A stretch of DNA of 64,000 bases from Platerodrilus igneus (taxonomy: Eukaryota; Arthropoda; Insecta; Coleoptera; Lycidae): positions 496,001 to 560,000 of the forward strand of contig JARFIW010001490.1 in NCBI GenBank assembly GCA_036346225.1, written 5' to 3'. The first letter of the stretch is position 1. Each line of letters begins with the position of its first letter. Of the stretch, positions 25,865 through 36,620 are shown piece by piece. The notes under the pieces are model-generated. The model did not search any database. It was given only the letters and a program-made list of their open reading frames with translations, and was not told where the DNA came from. Made by a program: the position numbers and the translations under genes.

Positions 25865-26922
25865 ATGAGTTTAGATATGAAAATTTACCTGGAAATAATT
25901 CCAATGTATAATGGACACCAAGCTTGCGAAATATTTTTAAAAACCTTTTACAAACCCGGAGATAATGAAAGAAACGTATTACCCCTACTACTGGTTATTA
26001 GTAAACAGACCGGACAAGCACTAACATGAATTGCAAGCCGAGATGATTTAGAACAGTGGGAAGACTTCAAACAAATATTAATTGTATATCTTAGCGATCA
26101 ACGTAATCCTATAGTGCCTAGTACGCGACCTAATAAACCTTAGAATGGAAAATAACCAATCGTCGTACCAATTCAGAATAAAATGCCAAGATGTAAGAAG
26201 TTTAATCTTGACAAAACTAAAAATTAAAGAACCCGACCAAACTTGTAAAAACAAGGATGTATGACAAAATGGCACTAGACGCATATCTAAATGCACTACC
26301 AGAACAACTATCAGACAAGATCAAATTTCAACGTCCCCAAAACTTAGAGAAAGCCATGAACATGATAATAGAAGAAGAAAACGTAATGTATTACAGAAAC
26401 CAATTATACAACCCCAACGCGAATAAAAGTTATTCACCAATAAAAACTATACAAGCCGCGAGACAAACAATTCCTCAACAAAGATGCATACCATTGAATG
26501 CACAAACAAACCAACTGTAAAGTAATAACTCAAATTTTAATAACGCGAATTATCATAATCACTATAAACAATTTCCAAAACCAACGTTTAACCCGAATTT
26601 CAAGAAACCCGCATTCATACCAAGATTCAACCAAAACTTGAACCAACAAAGACCAGCATTCAACGCGAACCCTATCAAAAATACCCCAATGACAAATAAC
26701 AATAACAACAATCTTAATAACTAATATAAACCCACACCTATGGATACCTCATCTGGTACCACCAGACAAAATACAAAAATAACGTACATTCGAGCAAACC
26801 CTCATCCAAAACGCACTTTTACATCGGAAGAAGTAGGAAAATTTGACAATGACCAGAATAATTACATTCACCCAAGTACAAATAATGAACCAAACCATTC
26901 GCACAATTATGAACGCGCATAA
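25865..26922 (+). pseudogene. 17.6-like gag
   Basis: Starts with an ATG at 25865 (MSLDMKIYLEIIPMYNG) and covers CEIFLKTFYKPGDN, an early TGA, then RDDLEQWEDFK. Frameshifts follow. A restored frame at 26257-26520 has ALDAYLNALPEQLSDKI and KAMNMIIEEENVMYYRNQLY. A following Asn-rich tail holds KKPAFIPRFNQN and TPMDTSSGTT. The same blocks occur at 63221-64000. No zinc knuckle was seen, as in gag of the gypsy/17.6 group, where Arg/Asn-rich tails replace it. At least two stops and two frameshifts. Confidence 0.82.
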
Positions 26923-27208
26923 ACATGCAAAACTTATGACGAGACGACGAAAAAAATGCGTGCTCAAATTTTCAGGTAGACCAATTCATAAACGACCAAA
27001 CTTAAGAAACTTAAATAATATAAATTCACCAGGTACTACCATAAAATACAGAAAACAGTTTTAGATTTAAGGCAACAAAAATAAACAAAGAAACAATTAT
27101 ACCATTAGAAACTATGAATTTTAAGCAATAAAATTAAATGAATTTAATGAATTTTAAATTAAAAATCAAGAAAATGAAAACCCTCAATTTTTAATGTACG
27201 TCGGGAGG
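26923..27208 (+). pseudogene. Pol scrap and polypurine tract
   Basis: Short reading pieces (such as KINKETIIPLETMNF) look like the start of a 17.6-type protease. They run straight into GTCGGGAGG and the 3' LTR, so nearly all of pol is deleted. Confidence 0.5.
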
Positions 27209-27758
27209 AGTTATGTATCCCCCAATTGATATATGTATAAAGAAATCGAATAATTAGAAAATTATCAAAAAGTGTTTACAATACGCCAAGTGAAGTGCAA
27301 CATTGTAAATACAAGGACAAGTTATACAGTTAATTAACGCTCATGAGAACGGATGCAATACTTTGTATCCAAGACGATAGTGACACTGCAGATTTCAAGT
27401 CACAGACGGTCAGGTACCGTGATTACTTAGAAATTAAAATCACAACATTGTAATAATGAATAGTATTAAAAATAAGCAGACATGAGATCTGTAAGTTCCC
27501 ACAGCCATGTGAGGGGGTAGGAACATTATAGAAAGCTCGGAGCTCAAGGACCCGGCAGTCAGTCAAAGTATTTAGCTTTAACATTTTAGTTGCTTAAGCT
27601 ACTCACAATAGTACATTTATTAGTTATTTTCGAACTTAGAGTAGTTTAAATCAAGTGTTATAAAATTCCATAATTAATGTCTGTTTTAAAATAAAATTTG
27701 TAAAGAAGTTTTGGAGCTGGTTTTTAAAAAGACAGTTCCCAAGGCCCGAACCTTAACT
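27209..27758 (+). repeat. 3' LTR of the 17.6-like element
   Basis: Starts AGTTATGTATCC after the purine-rich TCGGGAGG and ends CCTTAACT, followed by CGCG. Very similar to the 5' LTR, with scattered substitutions. Confidence 0.92.
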
Positions 27759-27762
27759 CGCG

Positions 27763-28343
27763 TTTTAAGGCTATGTCGAGAATGTGCTTCAGATTATAAT
27801 TTTGATTTTAAAGAAGTAAATCGATAGTTTCAGGGATAAGGAGACTCAACCCAACACAAGAAAGCATCAGATATCCTGTCATGATTTAAACAATTTTGAA
27901 AACTTTCACCAAGTCTTTCAGAAAAAGGAACCTGATACTAAACAGCATAGCGATGCTGTTAGGTTTGAGTCATTTGCTGTGAACATTATGCTCCGGACCA
28001 TGAATACTATGATGCGACAAAATGCAGATATTATGCAACGGGTTATTAATACTCAGAACAGTAATGCTAATGTAAGAAACGTTAACGTTATGCCAAGTTT
28101 TTTCAAAAGCATCTCGACATTCAACGGAGAGGACTTGACTGTCAGTAAATTTTGGTTAAGCACTCTTCAAAATGCTGCTACGTTGCATAAGTAGCCCGAA
28201 GAATTTATTTTAGACCACTAAATACAACTCACTGGAACAGCGTTTCACTGGTATCAAACAAAGCAAGATTTGATATCAATTTGGAGCGAATTTCAGGTTG
28301 AATTTCAACGTACTTTTGTTCACGAAAAGAATTTAACATCGTT
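27763..28343 (+). pseudogene. Gypsy-B gag, N-terminal and capsid region
   Basis: Broken frames downstream of the 17.6-like insertion. An early piece contains LRLCRECASDYNFDF. The 27979-28194 frame has NVNVMPSFFKSISTFNGED, then stops. A third piece holds TGTAFHWYQTKQDL and EFQVEFQRTFV. The 'F-x-G-x-D...W' and 'A-x-x-W-Y' blocks are typical of gypsy gag capsids. Two TAG/TAA stops and a frameshift near 28340. Confidence 0.75.
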
Positions 28344-28910
28344 GTGGAAGATATGATCACGCGTATGCAAAACGCTAGCAAAGAGCTTAGTCTTTACTTT
28401 CAGAAGGTCAAGTTGTGTTCTCAGTTAAATTTAAGCTTTGATGAGATTAAGGAACTGGTGGCGATCGGATTAGACTCTAGAGAATTAGCTTCTATGATTT
28501 TAAGCAAAACTCACTTTGGTGTTGATGAACTTTATCGTGATGTCGTATTATACGAACGTGTTAATATAAAATGGAAATCAAAACACGTTAAATCGTCTCG
28601 AGATTTGGTTGGTAATGGGACACACCGTAAGCAAGATTTTAGAAGTTTCAAGTGTTATAATTGTCAGAGGGAGGGGCATAGTGTAAAGAAGTGTCCAGAA
28701 CCTAAACGAGAACGTGGTTCCTGTTATATATGTGGTAGTATGGAGCATCGGTACAAAGATTGCCCTAAACACAAATCAACAGCACCTGATGGAAACACTT
28801 CTACCAATGTTGTGCAAGTATCGTTACCAGATCCTTATGTTGTAGATATAAATCATGTGAACGAGAATTGTAAGAATTGTGTTACGGGGTTAATTGATTC
28901 AGGTATCTAA
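28344..28910 (+). pseudogene. Gypsy-B gag C-terminus, two zinc knuckles, start of protease
   Basis: A 188-codon frame. A helical segment (ELSLYFQKVKLCSQL) is followed by two CCHC knuckles: CYNCQREGHSVKKC (from about residue 104) and CYICGSMEHRYKDC (from about 127). Near the C-terminus GLIDSG starts the aspartic protease, with Asp-Ser-Gly in place of the commoner Asp-Thr-Gly. A one-base frameshift then breaks it. Nucleocapsid binds the genomic RNA; the protease would process the polyprotein. Confidence 0.9.
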
Positions 28911-29368
28911 TTAGTCTTATAAAAGCGGGTTATATTCCTTTACATTTGTTAGCTCCTAATGATGAACATAAAAGTTTCACAGGAATTAATGGTTTAAAAT
29001 TAGATATTATTGGTATTTTTAAAAAAATGTTCCAATATTTGATATTGAGGTTATGATGAAGTTTTATGTTGTTTCAGATGATACTATGATATCCTGCTAT
29101 ACTTGGTAGAGACTTTATTTCAGCAACAGATATTACTGTTGTGATTGGTGACAGGTTAGAGATTGATAGAAAGAACACTGATGTAAATTTTATACTCCCT
29201 ACCATGAACATTGAAGTGGAGGAACCTCATAGTGTAACAAATACGGTAGATTTAAATCCTGATGTACTGTATGATGTTAAACAAAATTTTTATGATCTTT
29301 ATGAAACAGAATATATCAATAAATGGAACACAGATATTATTAATCATGATTTTTCTATATGTCAATAG
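28911..29368 (+). pseudogene. Gypsy-B protease remainder and linker to RT
   Basis: After the frameshift the protease continues (KAGYIPLHLLAPNDEHKSF). A later frame, 29141-29368, has IGDRLEIDRK and then an acidic linker with DVKQNFYDLYETEY. Such linkers join protease and RT in mdg3-type elements. The frame stops at 29368, where the 11.5 kb composite begins. RT resumes at 40866. Confidence 0.75.
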
Positions 29369-29369
29369 T

Positions 29370-29879
29370 AGGGTGAATTAACCAATTCTGTATAAAAAAA
29401 AACCTCCCATTTAAATAACATTGTCATCTTAAATTTGACTCCCATAAGCAATACACATGCAAAAAATTGCACAAGTCTGATATTTGCACAATAGTTTTCT
29501 TCGACTAAGCATCTTTCGGCTCCTGGCACGGATAATTTCAACATTTGCAACGAATTCGCACATTTAGTAACAAAAATTTGCACAATAGTTTTCTTCAACT
29601 ACGCAATTTTTAGCCCCAGGCATGGCTAATTTAATTAAATTCTAATTTGTGCAATTATTCGCGCATTTGGCGAGGGTTCAGCACCCCGATCTGGCACGGA
29701 TCTTGTTCTCATCTGGACCATCTAACCTTTAATCGGCAAATATTCGCCTAAATTTGCACAATAGTTTTCTTCAAGTAAGCATTTTTTAGCTCCAGGCTTG
29801 GCTCGTGCTATCGGCACCCTGATCTGGACCGTCGGGCCCCCGGCATCCTTCCCCAGGACCACCGGATAGGCAAATTCTT
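29370..29879 (+). repeat. Cluster of TTTGCACAATAGTTTTCTTC units
   Basis: TTGCACAATAGTTTTCTTC followed by a motif like ACTAAGCAT occurs near 29483, 29577 and 29757. A diverged unit lies at 31024, an inverted one near 38940, and one in the 88 bp insertion at 44149. The GC-rich stretch at 29810-29860 (CACCCTGATCTGG, TCGGGCCCCCGGC) is related to 31065-31130, the start of the left inverted arm. Confidence 0.75.
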
Positions 29880-30625
29880 CCACTAATTTATTTAATCTTT
29901 TAAACTAATCTAATACATAACTAGATTAATCCCATTAACCCTAATGCAATCTTTTGCAAATTAAATTCTTATTTGCCACAATCCCCCGTCGGGGCCCCGA
30001 CAGGGGCACCGGATAGGCAAATTCTTCCGGATTAAGCTGATTAAGAGTCAATTAATTACATCAATTAATTATTTATTTATTAAAGCATTACATAATAAAA
30101 AATACAAAGTCATCTTAAATTTGACTCCCATTTGAACATATGCATGACAATTTCTAAATTTGCCTTAATCATGGCTTGGGATGCAGAGATGATTAAGAGT
30201 CAATATAATTACATCAATAAACTAATCTAATACATAACTAGATTAATCCATTAACCCTAATGCTATCTTTTGCAAATTAAATTCTTATTTGCCACAATCC
30301 CCCGTCGGGGCCCCGACAGGGGCACCGGATAGGCAAATTCTTCTGGATTAAGCTGATTAAGAGTCAATTAATTACAACAATTAATTATTTATTTATTAAA
30401 GCATTACATAATAAAAAATACAAAGTCATCTTAAATTTGACTCCCATTTGAGCATATGCATGGGGATGCCTAAATTTCCCTTAAGATGATTAAGATGATT
30501 AAGAGTCAATTTAATTACATCAATTAATTATTTATTTATTAAAGAATTACATAATAAAAATACAAAGTCATCTTAAAATTGACTCCCATTTGAGCACATG
30601 CATGACAATTTCTAAATTTGCCTTA
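29880..30625 (+). repeat. Tandem repeat, 316 bp unit
   Basis: AATCCCCCGTCGGGGCCCCG appears at about 29980 and 30296, 316 bases apart, embedded in otherwise AT-rich units. A shortened third unit follows from about 30490. GTCATCTTAAATTTGACTCCC recurs near 30110, 30426 and 30570, and also at 29426. The units are nearly identical, so the duplication is recent relative to the surroundings. No ORF. Confidence 0.85.
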
Positions 30626-31057
30626 ATTATCTTAACACCCCCAGATCTTCACCACTAACGCACAAATCAAACCACACCAAAGTTTGCCAAAAAAAGGTAC
30701 CAATTTTGACTATGACATCATAGTAGTATCATCTACAAGAATGCATCGTTAATCTATTACAGACACTAACATTTTGCAGTAAGCGCAAACAATCGGTTAC
30801 CATTCTTTGCCACACAGGTTTAACACTATATCATTTTAGCACAAATTTGTATTTTATATAATCCAAGTTTACAATAAGTATTTTTGCATACATTTCGCAC
30901 AAACATTTATGAAATGCAACTTTAGGTCTTCTTCTATCACCAGTATAATTACTAGGCTTAATAACCTGCTTGTGGATAAACTATTTTTAGTGTAAAAAAA
31001 ATAATTCGCACTCCAGATAACAAATTTGCACAAAAGTCTTCTTCAACGAAACATGGA

Positions 31058-32115
31058 ATCGAGCACTCGACACCCCGAGCCAGGCCGACGGGCCCCGTCA
31101 TCTTTCCCCCGGTTTCACCGAATCTGCAATCAACATAAATCCTGTTATAAAATACGACCATCAACTTTGATACCCTTTCACCGAACGCTCTACTTTCATA
31201 TTGTTTATGGAAAATTCGAAAATGTTTCTTAACCCCTAAGGTATTTTTAATGACGTTACATTAAATCACGATAATTACATGGTTTTAAATAGAGGTATTG
31301 GCAAACTAAAAGCTGCTAAAATACATATTGCAAAACAGTCTTTGAGAAGGATTCGTACTTTAGATATATGCGTAAATAAAAATTCAAACTATAACAATAT
31401 CAAAACAAAAAGCGCTCCATATTTAAAATGAAATCTTTAGCGTAAAAGCACTTCTTAACAAGAGGTAATTCGCGAAAAATATTACCCAGGAAATGAATTT
31501 AATTACGAAAATATCCATAAAACAAATAATAAATAACGTCCTCTACCTTATTAAAATGTAACATAATTAATAACCGGTAATTTGTTGGCGCAAATGCAAG
31601 CTCTTTGTATGCATTACGATACATTGCTCGTAGAACCGAATTGGAAAAATTTACAGATTTTCGATGATATTTACGTAGAAAAGAGCGTTAAAGCGCGGTG
31701 TTATTTATAATACAATAGCATATTATGCAAAATCCGAAAACCTCAAATTTCTGCAAACGATAACGAGCGAGCACGAGTTATCAATGTTTATTTATTTTCA
31801 TGCTAATTATACCTCCTCATGTCAAGTTCAAGCATCGTTAATAAAATTCTTATTACATTCCATTTAAAAAACAATGTAGAAACAGGTAATTTCCTGCAAT
31901 CGAGTTGTATAACAAGATCAATTAGTACATCATTTTTAAAGTTGTCTCCAAATAATTATTGCTTTATGTACGCAGACCCTCTTGGATGACTGAGAAACAA
32001 ACTCATTCTATACATTACGAAACATTACTCATTAGAATCAAATTGCGAAAGTCTTCAAAAATGTTTTATTAGCTCTAAGGTATTTGTAAAACAACGCTGC
32101 ATCAAATCCTGATAA
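31058..32115 (+). repeat. Outer inverted repeat, left arm
   Basis: Reverse complement of 38970-40862 over about 1 kb, for example CACCCCGAGCCAGG, AAAGCTGCTAAAATACATATT, GGTAATTTCCTGCAATCGAG. A 180 bp piece (about 31260-31440, ATTACATGGTTTTAAATAG onward) is repeated directly at 32110-32285. Confidence 0.88.
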
Positions 32116-32699
32116 TTACATGGTTTTAAATAGAGGTATTGGCAAACTAAAAGCTGCTAAAATACATATTGCAAAAACAGTCTTTGAGAAGGATTCGTAC
32201 TTTAGATATATGCGTAAATAAAATTCAAACTATAACAATATATAAACCAAAAACGCTCCATATTTAAAATGAAATCTTTCACGTGAAAACGCCATGGTAA
32301 TTACAAACGACATTTTATCATCTATTTACATCGTTATAACATCCGGATTTTCCAAAGCATATTTTAAATCTTGTTTATTTTTGGTGAATGTAAAATTAAT
32401 TAAAAAAAAATCCTAGTTTGTAATGTATATAAATGCGAGAAAACGGAAGTCTAAATCAGTGCAGTTACCGGTTTATCTAAGTAAAACGCGAAATATTTTT
32501 TTACCATCGTCCAGTTTGAATCTGAAAGGGTAAGTACTTTTTTGTTTTACAGTATTTTAATATACCGCTTGAAAATATATTGCATTTCATTTGCTTGAAT
32601 TAAATACTAAACTGAAAAAACTTATCTTTTTCTCGGCATGTTCTAAGCCGCAATTAAAAAATGGCTCCTAGTACAATAATTTTTAGCAATATATCGCAA

Positions 32700-33580
32700 C
32701 AGGACAGGTAGCCAAGAAAACATAGATTTTGTAAAAATCATCTGAACGGGTTAGACGGCGACCCAACGATTAAGTATATTTTTGCTATAAATAGTACCTG
32801 TATATGGAACCGTTTATGAAACAAACATCATCACCCGCGTCCTTATAGCTAACAAAGTTGTGAATCTTGAACAGTTTCGTATTACAAATTTGAAGCAGTG
32901 CGAAAAGATGGTTAATCTAACCGGTGTTTATTGCAGTTGACAGGGTTTAGTATCCTTGGAAGAAATCAGTAACAAAATCTATTACACATACCGCGAGGAG
33001 GCCCGACACCATATGCCAAACGAAACGGTTCTTCTGAAACGAGTTGTTTAATTTTCTTTATAGGCGCGTCCATGTCTTCGAGTTTAACCGTTTGTTGTAG
33101 GTATGGGAAATTTTTCGGCGATTGCTTGCAACTGGGAAGCGCTTTTGCATGGTATCGATCAAGCCAACGTTTATTTGCAATGAAATCTTTAACATCCGCC
33201 GAAACTTTGGATTGGGACTAACCATTAATAGCTTCTTTTATATTTATATACTCGTCAAAATTCTACCGATACCGCCCCTTATCCAAATCAAAATCTTTCA
33301 CAATAGTTATAAAATTATGTTTTGAGTCACCCCAACACTGTAAGCACATCTCTTTAAATTTTGGATATGTCATGTCACCGCTTATATGATCGAGAAAGAT
33401 ATGTCTGAGATTGGTTTCATCCTGTTTCCATAATGCGATTACATTGGCGTTATCTCTGAGTCTATGTTTTAAGGCACTAGCGTAAGTTTGACATTGATAG
33501 AACGAATCTATTGCATTATGTCGGTCGAACGAGAAAAACTGCGATTTTGCTTTGTTCATTTGCCGGTATATCATCAAAAC
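32700..33580 (+). repeat. Inner inverted repeat, left arm
   Basis: Reverse complement of 36630-37470. It includes the C-terminal part of the packaging ATPase and the small ORF at 32791-33051. Between the outer and inner arms (32286-32699) nothing is recognised. Confidence 0.88.
32791..33051 (+). pseudogene. Unknown ORF conserved in both inverted arms
   Basis: An open frame of about 49 codons (IVPVYGTVYETNIITRVLI onward), a TGA, then 36 more codons with SLEEISNKIYYTYREEARHH. The mirror copy on the minus strand near 37150-37390 preserves the same frame with substitutions. A third fragment with EEISNKIYYTYR lies on the minus strand near 34770-34810. It converges with the ATPase gene. Not recognised; possibly another Maverick-type gene. 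Confidence 0.45.
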
Positions 33581-33916
33581 CATAATTGAATCTTCTTTGG
33601 TATCTCCGGGTTCAATCAAATCGTCATAATTTTCAAACTCGTGGTACCCTAATTTCCTCTTTTAATGGTGTAAAACGTTTCTTAACAATTTGTATTTCGG
33701 TTGATATAAACTTTTCGAAAATAGATAGACATTTTGGAATCTTAGGCCGTTCTTGTGCAAGATTAGAGATATTAACGCGTTTGTTTTTTTCCACAAACTC
33801 GATGGTTCCGCAAATACAGCTCGTATGTTAGATGGGAACAAAGGTCCATGTTTACCATCCTCTTTTGCACTAGTAATAGCATAGTTATCATAATTCTGCA
33901 CAGGTATTGTAATTTT
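33222..33916 (-). pseudogene. Packaging ATPase (FtsK/A32-like) of a Maverick-type element
   Basis: One frame with stops at 33662-33664 and 33263-33265. Blocks in order: a degenerate Walker A region (AEPSSLWKKTNALISLI, where the usual GxxxxGKT is disturbed); NVYLFSKSLYQPKY; FSFDRHNAIDSFYQCQTY; RDNANVIALWKQDETNLRH; DMTYPKF; KGRYR. This order matches genome-packaging ATPases of Mavericks/Polintons and adintoviruses, which pump DNA into capsids. The Walker B hydrophobic-Asp-Asp block is altered (IMVLMIYRQ). Damaged in the catalytic motifs as well as by stops. Preceded in frame by a psq domain. Confidence 0.78.
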
Positions 33917-34120
33917 TTATTTCGCAGTCGCCATATTGCTTCGAGTGTGCACCTGCTTTCGTTGTTGTTTGCGGTGATAGCTTAACGTCTCTTTCGGTAT
34001 ATTATATTTTCTGCTGATGGAGTAAATTGTTGATTTACCCAGTCGAACTTCTTCTATAGCCTTTTCTAACGCTTCTTTACTGTATCCACTATTTCGTCTT
34101 CTTATGTAATTGCGAACCAT
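33917..34120 (-). CDS. Pipsqueak-type helix-turn-helix ORF
   Basis: From an ATG at 34118-34120, 67 codons encode MVRNYIRRRNSGYSKEALEK, then AIEEVRLGKSTIYSISRKYN and IPKETLSYHRKQ. This is a psq-type DNA-binding domain: Trp-like first helix replaced by Tyr, a turn, and the recognition helix with 'S-x-S-R-K-Y-x-I-P-x-x-T-L'. It ends at TAA 33917-33919, and the ATPase frame continues directly in the same phase. Either a small separate protein or the N-terminus of a psq-ATPase fusion cut by one stop. Psq domains are common in insect transposases and transcription factors. Confidence 0.7.
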   Translation of the reverse strand: MVRNYIRRRNSGYSKEALEKAIEEVRLGKSTIYSISRKYNIPKETLSYHRKQQRKQVHTRSNMATAK

Positions 34121-34140
34121 GCTAACCAATACTGGCAGGG

Positions 34141-34436
34141 TCAATTTCACCCTATGGGGGCAATTTCACCCTATGGGGCAATTTCACCCTATGGGGGCCT
34201 ATGGGGCAATTTCAGCCTATGGGGCATATGGGGCAATTTCACCCTATGGGGCAATTTCACCCTATGCGGCAATTTTACCCTATGGGGCAATTCCACCCTA
34301 TGGGGGTCTATGGGGCAATTTCACTCTATGGGGCAATTTCACTCTATGGGGCAATTTCACTCTATGGGGCAATTTCACCCTATGGGGCAATTTCACTCTA
34401 TGAGGCAATTTCACCCTATGGGGCCATTTCACTCTA
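34141..34436 (+). repeat. 18 bp minisatellite GGGGCAATTTCACCCTAT
   Basis: About 15 units of 18 bp. Occasional units carry an 8-10 bp extension (CCTATGGGG) or variants CACTCTAT and CAGCCTAT. The CCCTATGGGG junction is nearly self-complementary. All three plus frames are open because 18 is divisible by three; those ORFs are not genes. The array begins about 20 bases upstream of the psq ATG, so it occupies what would be that gene's promoter. Confidence 0.95.
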
Positions 34437-35003
34437 TTCTGATAGAGATAAATTTACTCTAAAATAACAAAAACTTATTTACAAAGTAGGACATGCACAC
34501 CATTCGACTGATAAAAGTAAAGTAATTGAATCAAATTAATTCATCGTTTTTATACAATTTTATTAAAAATATACGCAAAATATTTAATTGTGAATAAATC
34601 TATTAACAATTTCCGTAAACGGATTATATTCAAACATAGAGTCATGTATAATTAAAGCATAAGCCTTCATCAACGGTTCAAAATTTCTTGAAGCTTCTAA
34701 TTCCATTCTTACATCAAGCAACTAAACCGTCCATCTTGGAATATGGTATCAGGCTTCCACCCGGTATGTGTAATAGATTTTGTTACTGATTTCTTCCATG
34801 AATACAAGTCCTTAATAAAATACGACTTACAAAATAAAAATATTTTTTTAAAGCCTTATAATAAATTTTAAAAATTTAATAGTCTTTTAAGTGTTTATGA
34901 ATACAATTTTAGTTATCAGTCTAGCATGCTTTTTTTTTTTATTTTAACTTTATACTTATTAATATCTATTAATAAACTAAAAATTAAACGCAGCACTTCT
35001 CTT
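34437..35003. other. AT-rich spacer with a degenerate minus-strand frame
   Basis: On the minus strand near 34620-34830 a frame with two stops contains MEEISNKIYYTYR and then LEASRNFEPLMKAYALIIHD. The first block repeats the unknown ORF of the inverted arms. The remainder is AT-rich and shows nothing else. Confidence 0.4.
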
Positions 35004-35270
35004 TTATAAGGTTGTAGTGGAGCATGTGCTGTGGTATCCGGAATCTTCGGAAAAAGACTCTTTCTCAAACATTTGTGCTAGCGATAGTGCCCCGGTTACA
35101 TCGTCGGTGTATTGGTCGGAATGACATGTAATTATTTCCAGAATTGTATGATAATTTGCCTTGGTGCAGTCATCAAATAGATAGCGACTTGCGATAAGTT
35201 TGCTTTTTATTAAAATTGTATCTCGTTCCTCATCTGTCACCTCGATATTTCCTCCACGAGCGCCGATCAA
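35004..35270 (-). CDS. Unknown 88-residue ORF in the Maverick-like centre
   Basis: Acidic, Thr/Ser-rich C-terminus (ESFSEDSGYHSTCSTTTL) and a helical centre (TILIKSKLIASRYLFDDC). I do not recognise it. It lies between the ATPase and the polymerase, on the ATPase strand. Could be a fragment of a further viral-type gene or a chance frame. Confidence 0.35.
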   Translation of the reverse strand: MIGARGGNIEVTDEERDTILIKSKLIASRYLFDDCTKANYHTILEIITCHSDQYTDDVTGALSLAQMFEKESFSEDSGYHSTCSTTTL

Positions 35271-35485
35271 TTATGAACCTGTTTAAGTCGATCAACAGAT
35301 TTAACTAGTGGTATTAAGTGCAAGTCTTTACAGGAAAAACATAGCCCAAGGCATAATTGAATATATTATCGCGGGTTTTCCTGAGTTTGTCATTGGCATA
35401 CAAGTATTTGGAAAGTATATACGGACCCAAAGTCCAACTTGTTTAACATTTGATTAGACGCTCAAATTAATCGTGTTAGGGGATA

Positions 35486-35560
35486 ATATGACCGCATGAC
35501 CATATGACCACATGGCCATATGACCACATGACCATATACCACTTGATCATATGACCACAC
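35486..35560 (+). repeat. 8/16 bp tandem repeat (CATATGACCACATGAC)
   Basis: About nine alternations of CATATGAC and CACATGAC with variants. Near-palindromic CATATG cores. It lies about 140 bases upstream of the polymerase ATG. Confidence 0.85.
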
Positions 35561-35700
35561 GAACCGTGACTGCAATTTATAGGCATACTATCGTTGACAT
35601 CTTACAGTACACTTCGGTTTAAACCTATACAAAGTGAATTAATTGTAATAATTAAATTCTTTTCGTTTTGAGATTGCTAACATTTTATTTTTCAGAAATA

Positions 35701-36620
35701 ATGGATTCTAAAAAGGTTTTCGCATGCAGCGGTTGTAACGCAACTTTTACTAGAAAAATCATCTGAACACCAATTTACACAAACATGCTGCAAGCCGATC
35801 TGTAGGTGGTGATAATAATGTGCAGATAATATCCTCAGCATTCAAAACACGTATTGCCACTTACAGATTGCAAAATGTAAATGCTACTGACAGCATCCTG
35901 CTGTTTCTGAACAAGAATCTTGAGCAGTTTGTACACTTTAAAATCAATTGCCAGCTGTATGGGCTTTATGTGAAAATGGTTGGTGGACAAGACATTAAAA
36001 GTTTTAACACTAAGAACGTGGTTGTGACCCGGTCCACCGATCTGAGTCATGTATACCAAAAACTATCCGAGGTGCTAAAAACAAAATCTGAAGAGTTCCA
36101 GCATCGGAATTCAGGATGGTCTATTCAGCGTGTGCTGTACCTGGATATTAATATTAACAAGTACTCACCCTTGCGTGGATCGTCCTACATCACTCTACCC
36201 AAGTGGATCAGAGATAAAAAAAGCTGTCATTAACATCAAGAATCCTGACTCAGTCTGTTTCGCCTGGTCTATTACGGCCGCTATCAACCCCATAGTAGTT
36301 AATAATCCTAGTGTCATATCAGCATACCCGCACTACAGCACGCTACTTAATTTTGATGGACTAAATTTTTTCATGCACATTAACAATATTCCGCGGTTTG
36401 AAGACTTAAACGACATCAGCGTAAATGTGTTTGGTGTTGAAGGCAAATCCATTGTGGGCCCATTGCATTTTACAGCTAGAAAACGAGCTAAGCATGTCAA
36501 CCTTTTGTTTATCCAGGCTGGTGATAAATCTCACTATTGTTGGATAAGGAATTTAGGTAGGCTAGTAAGCAAACAGCTGTCAACGAATTGTCATTACAGA
36601 TGGATTTGCGATGGGTGTCT
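35701..36620 (+). pseudogene. N-terminal region of a Maverick-type DNA polymerase B protein
   Basis: Starts with an ATG at 35701. A C2H2-like finger begins CSGCNATFTRK and, after a frameshift near 35765, ends LHKHAASR. A long frame then has NSGWSIQRVLYLDININKYS and GSSYITLPKWI. A second frameshift in an A7 run (about 36218) leads into CFAWSITAAINP, ISAYPHYSTLLNF, DLNDISVNVFG and KHVNLLF, then HYCWIRNLGRLVSKQ and the start of a Cys pair, ICDGC. I know this block series as the region before the polymerase domain in Maverick/adintovirus-type PolB proteins. The polymerase and exonuclease domains are absent: the frame runs directly into the ATPase copy. Confidence 0.7.

Larger units (their letters stand above)
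23500..27758 (+). mobile_element. 17.6/gypsy-type LTR element, pol-deleted
   Basis: Two LTRs (23500-24048 and 27209-27758) flank a primer site, a 1.8 kb leader, a damaged gag and a short scrap of pol. RT, integrase and any env are missing, so this is a deletion derivative. LTR ends AGTTATG..TAACT are of the AGT..ACT type known from the Drosophila gypsy/17.6/297 group. Flanks CACG and CGCG fit the alternating YRYR target choice of that group, though they are not identical. Confidence 0.88.

Noticed and set aside
29370..30625. CRISPR-like array
   Set aside because: Repeats and spacers are not regular and the units are hundreds of bases long; this is eukaryotic tandem repeat DNA.
34110..34467. 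Three overlapping ORFs with Gly-Asn-Phe-Thr-Leu-Trp type repeats
   Set aside because: Product of the 18 bp minisatellite, open in all frames.
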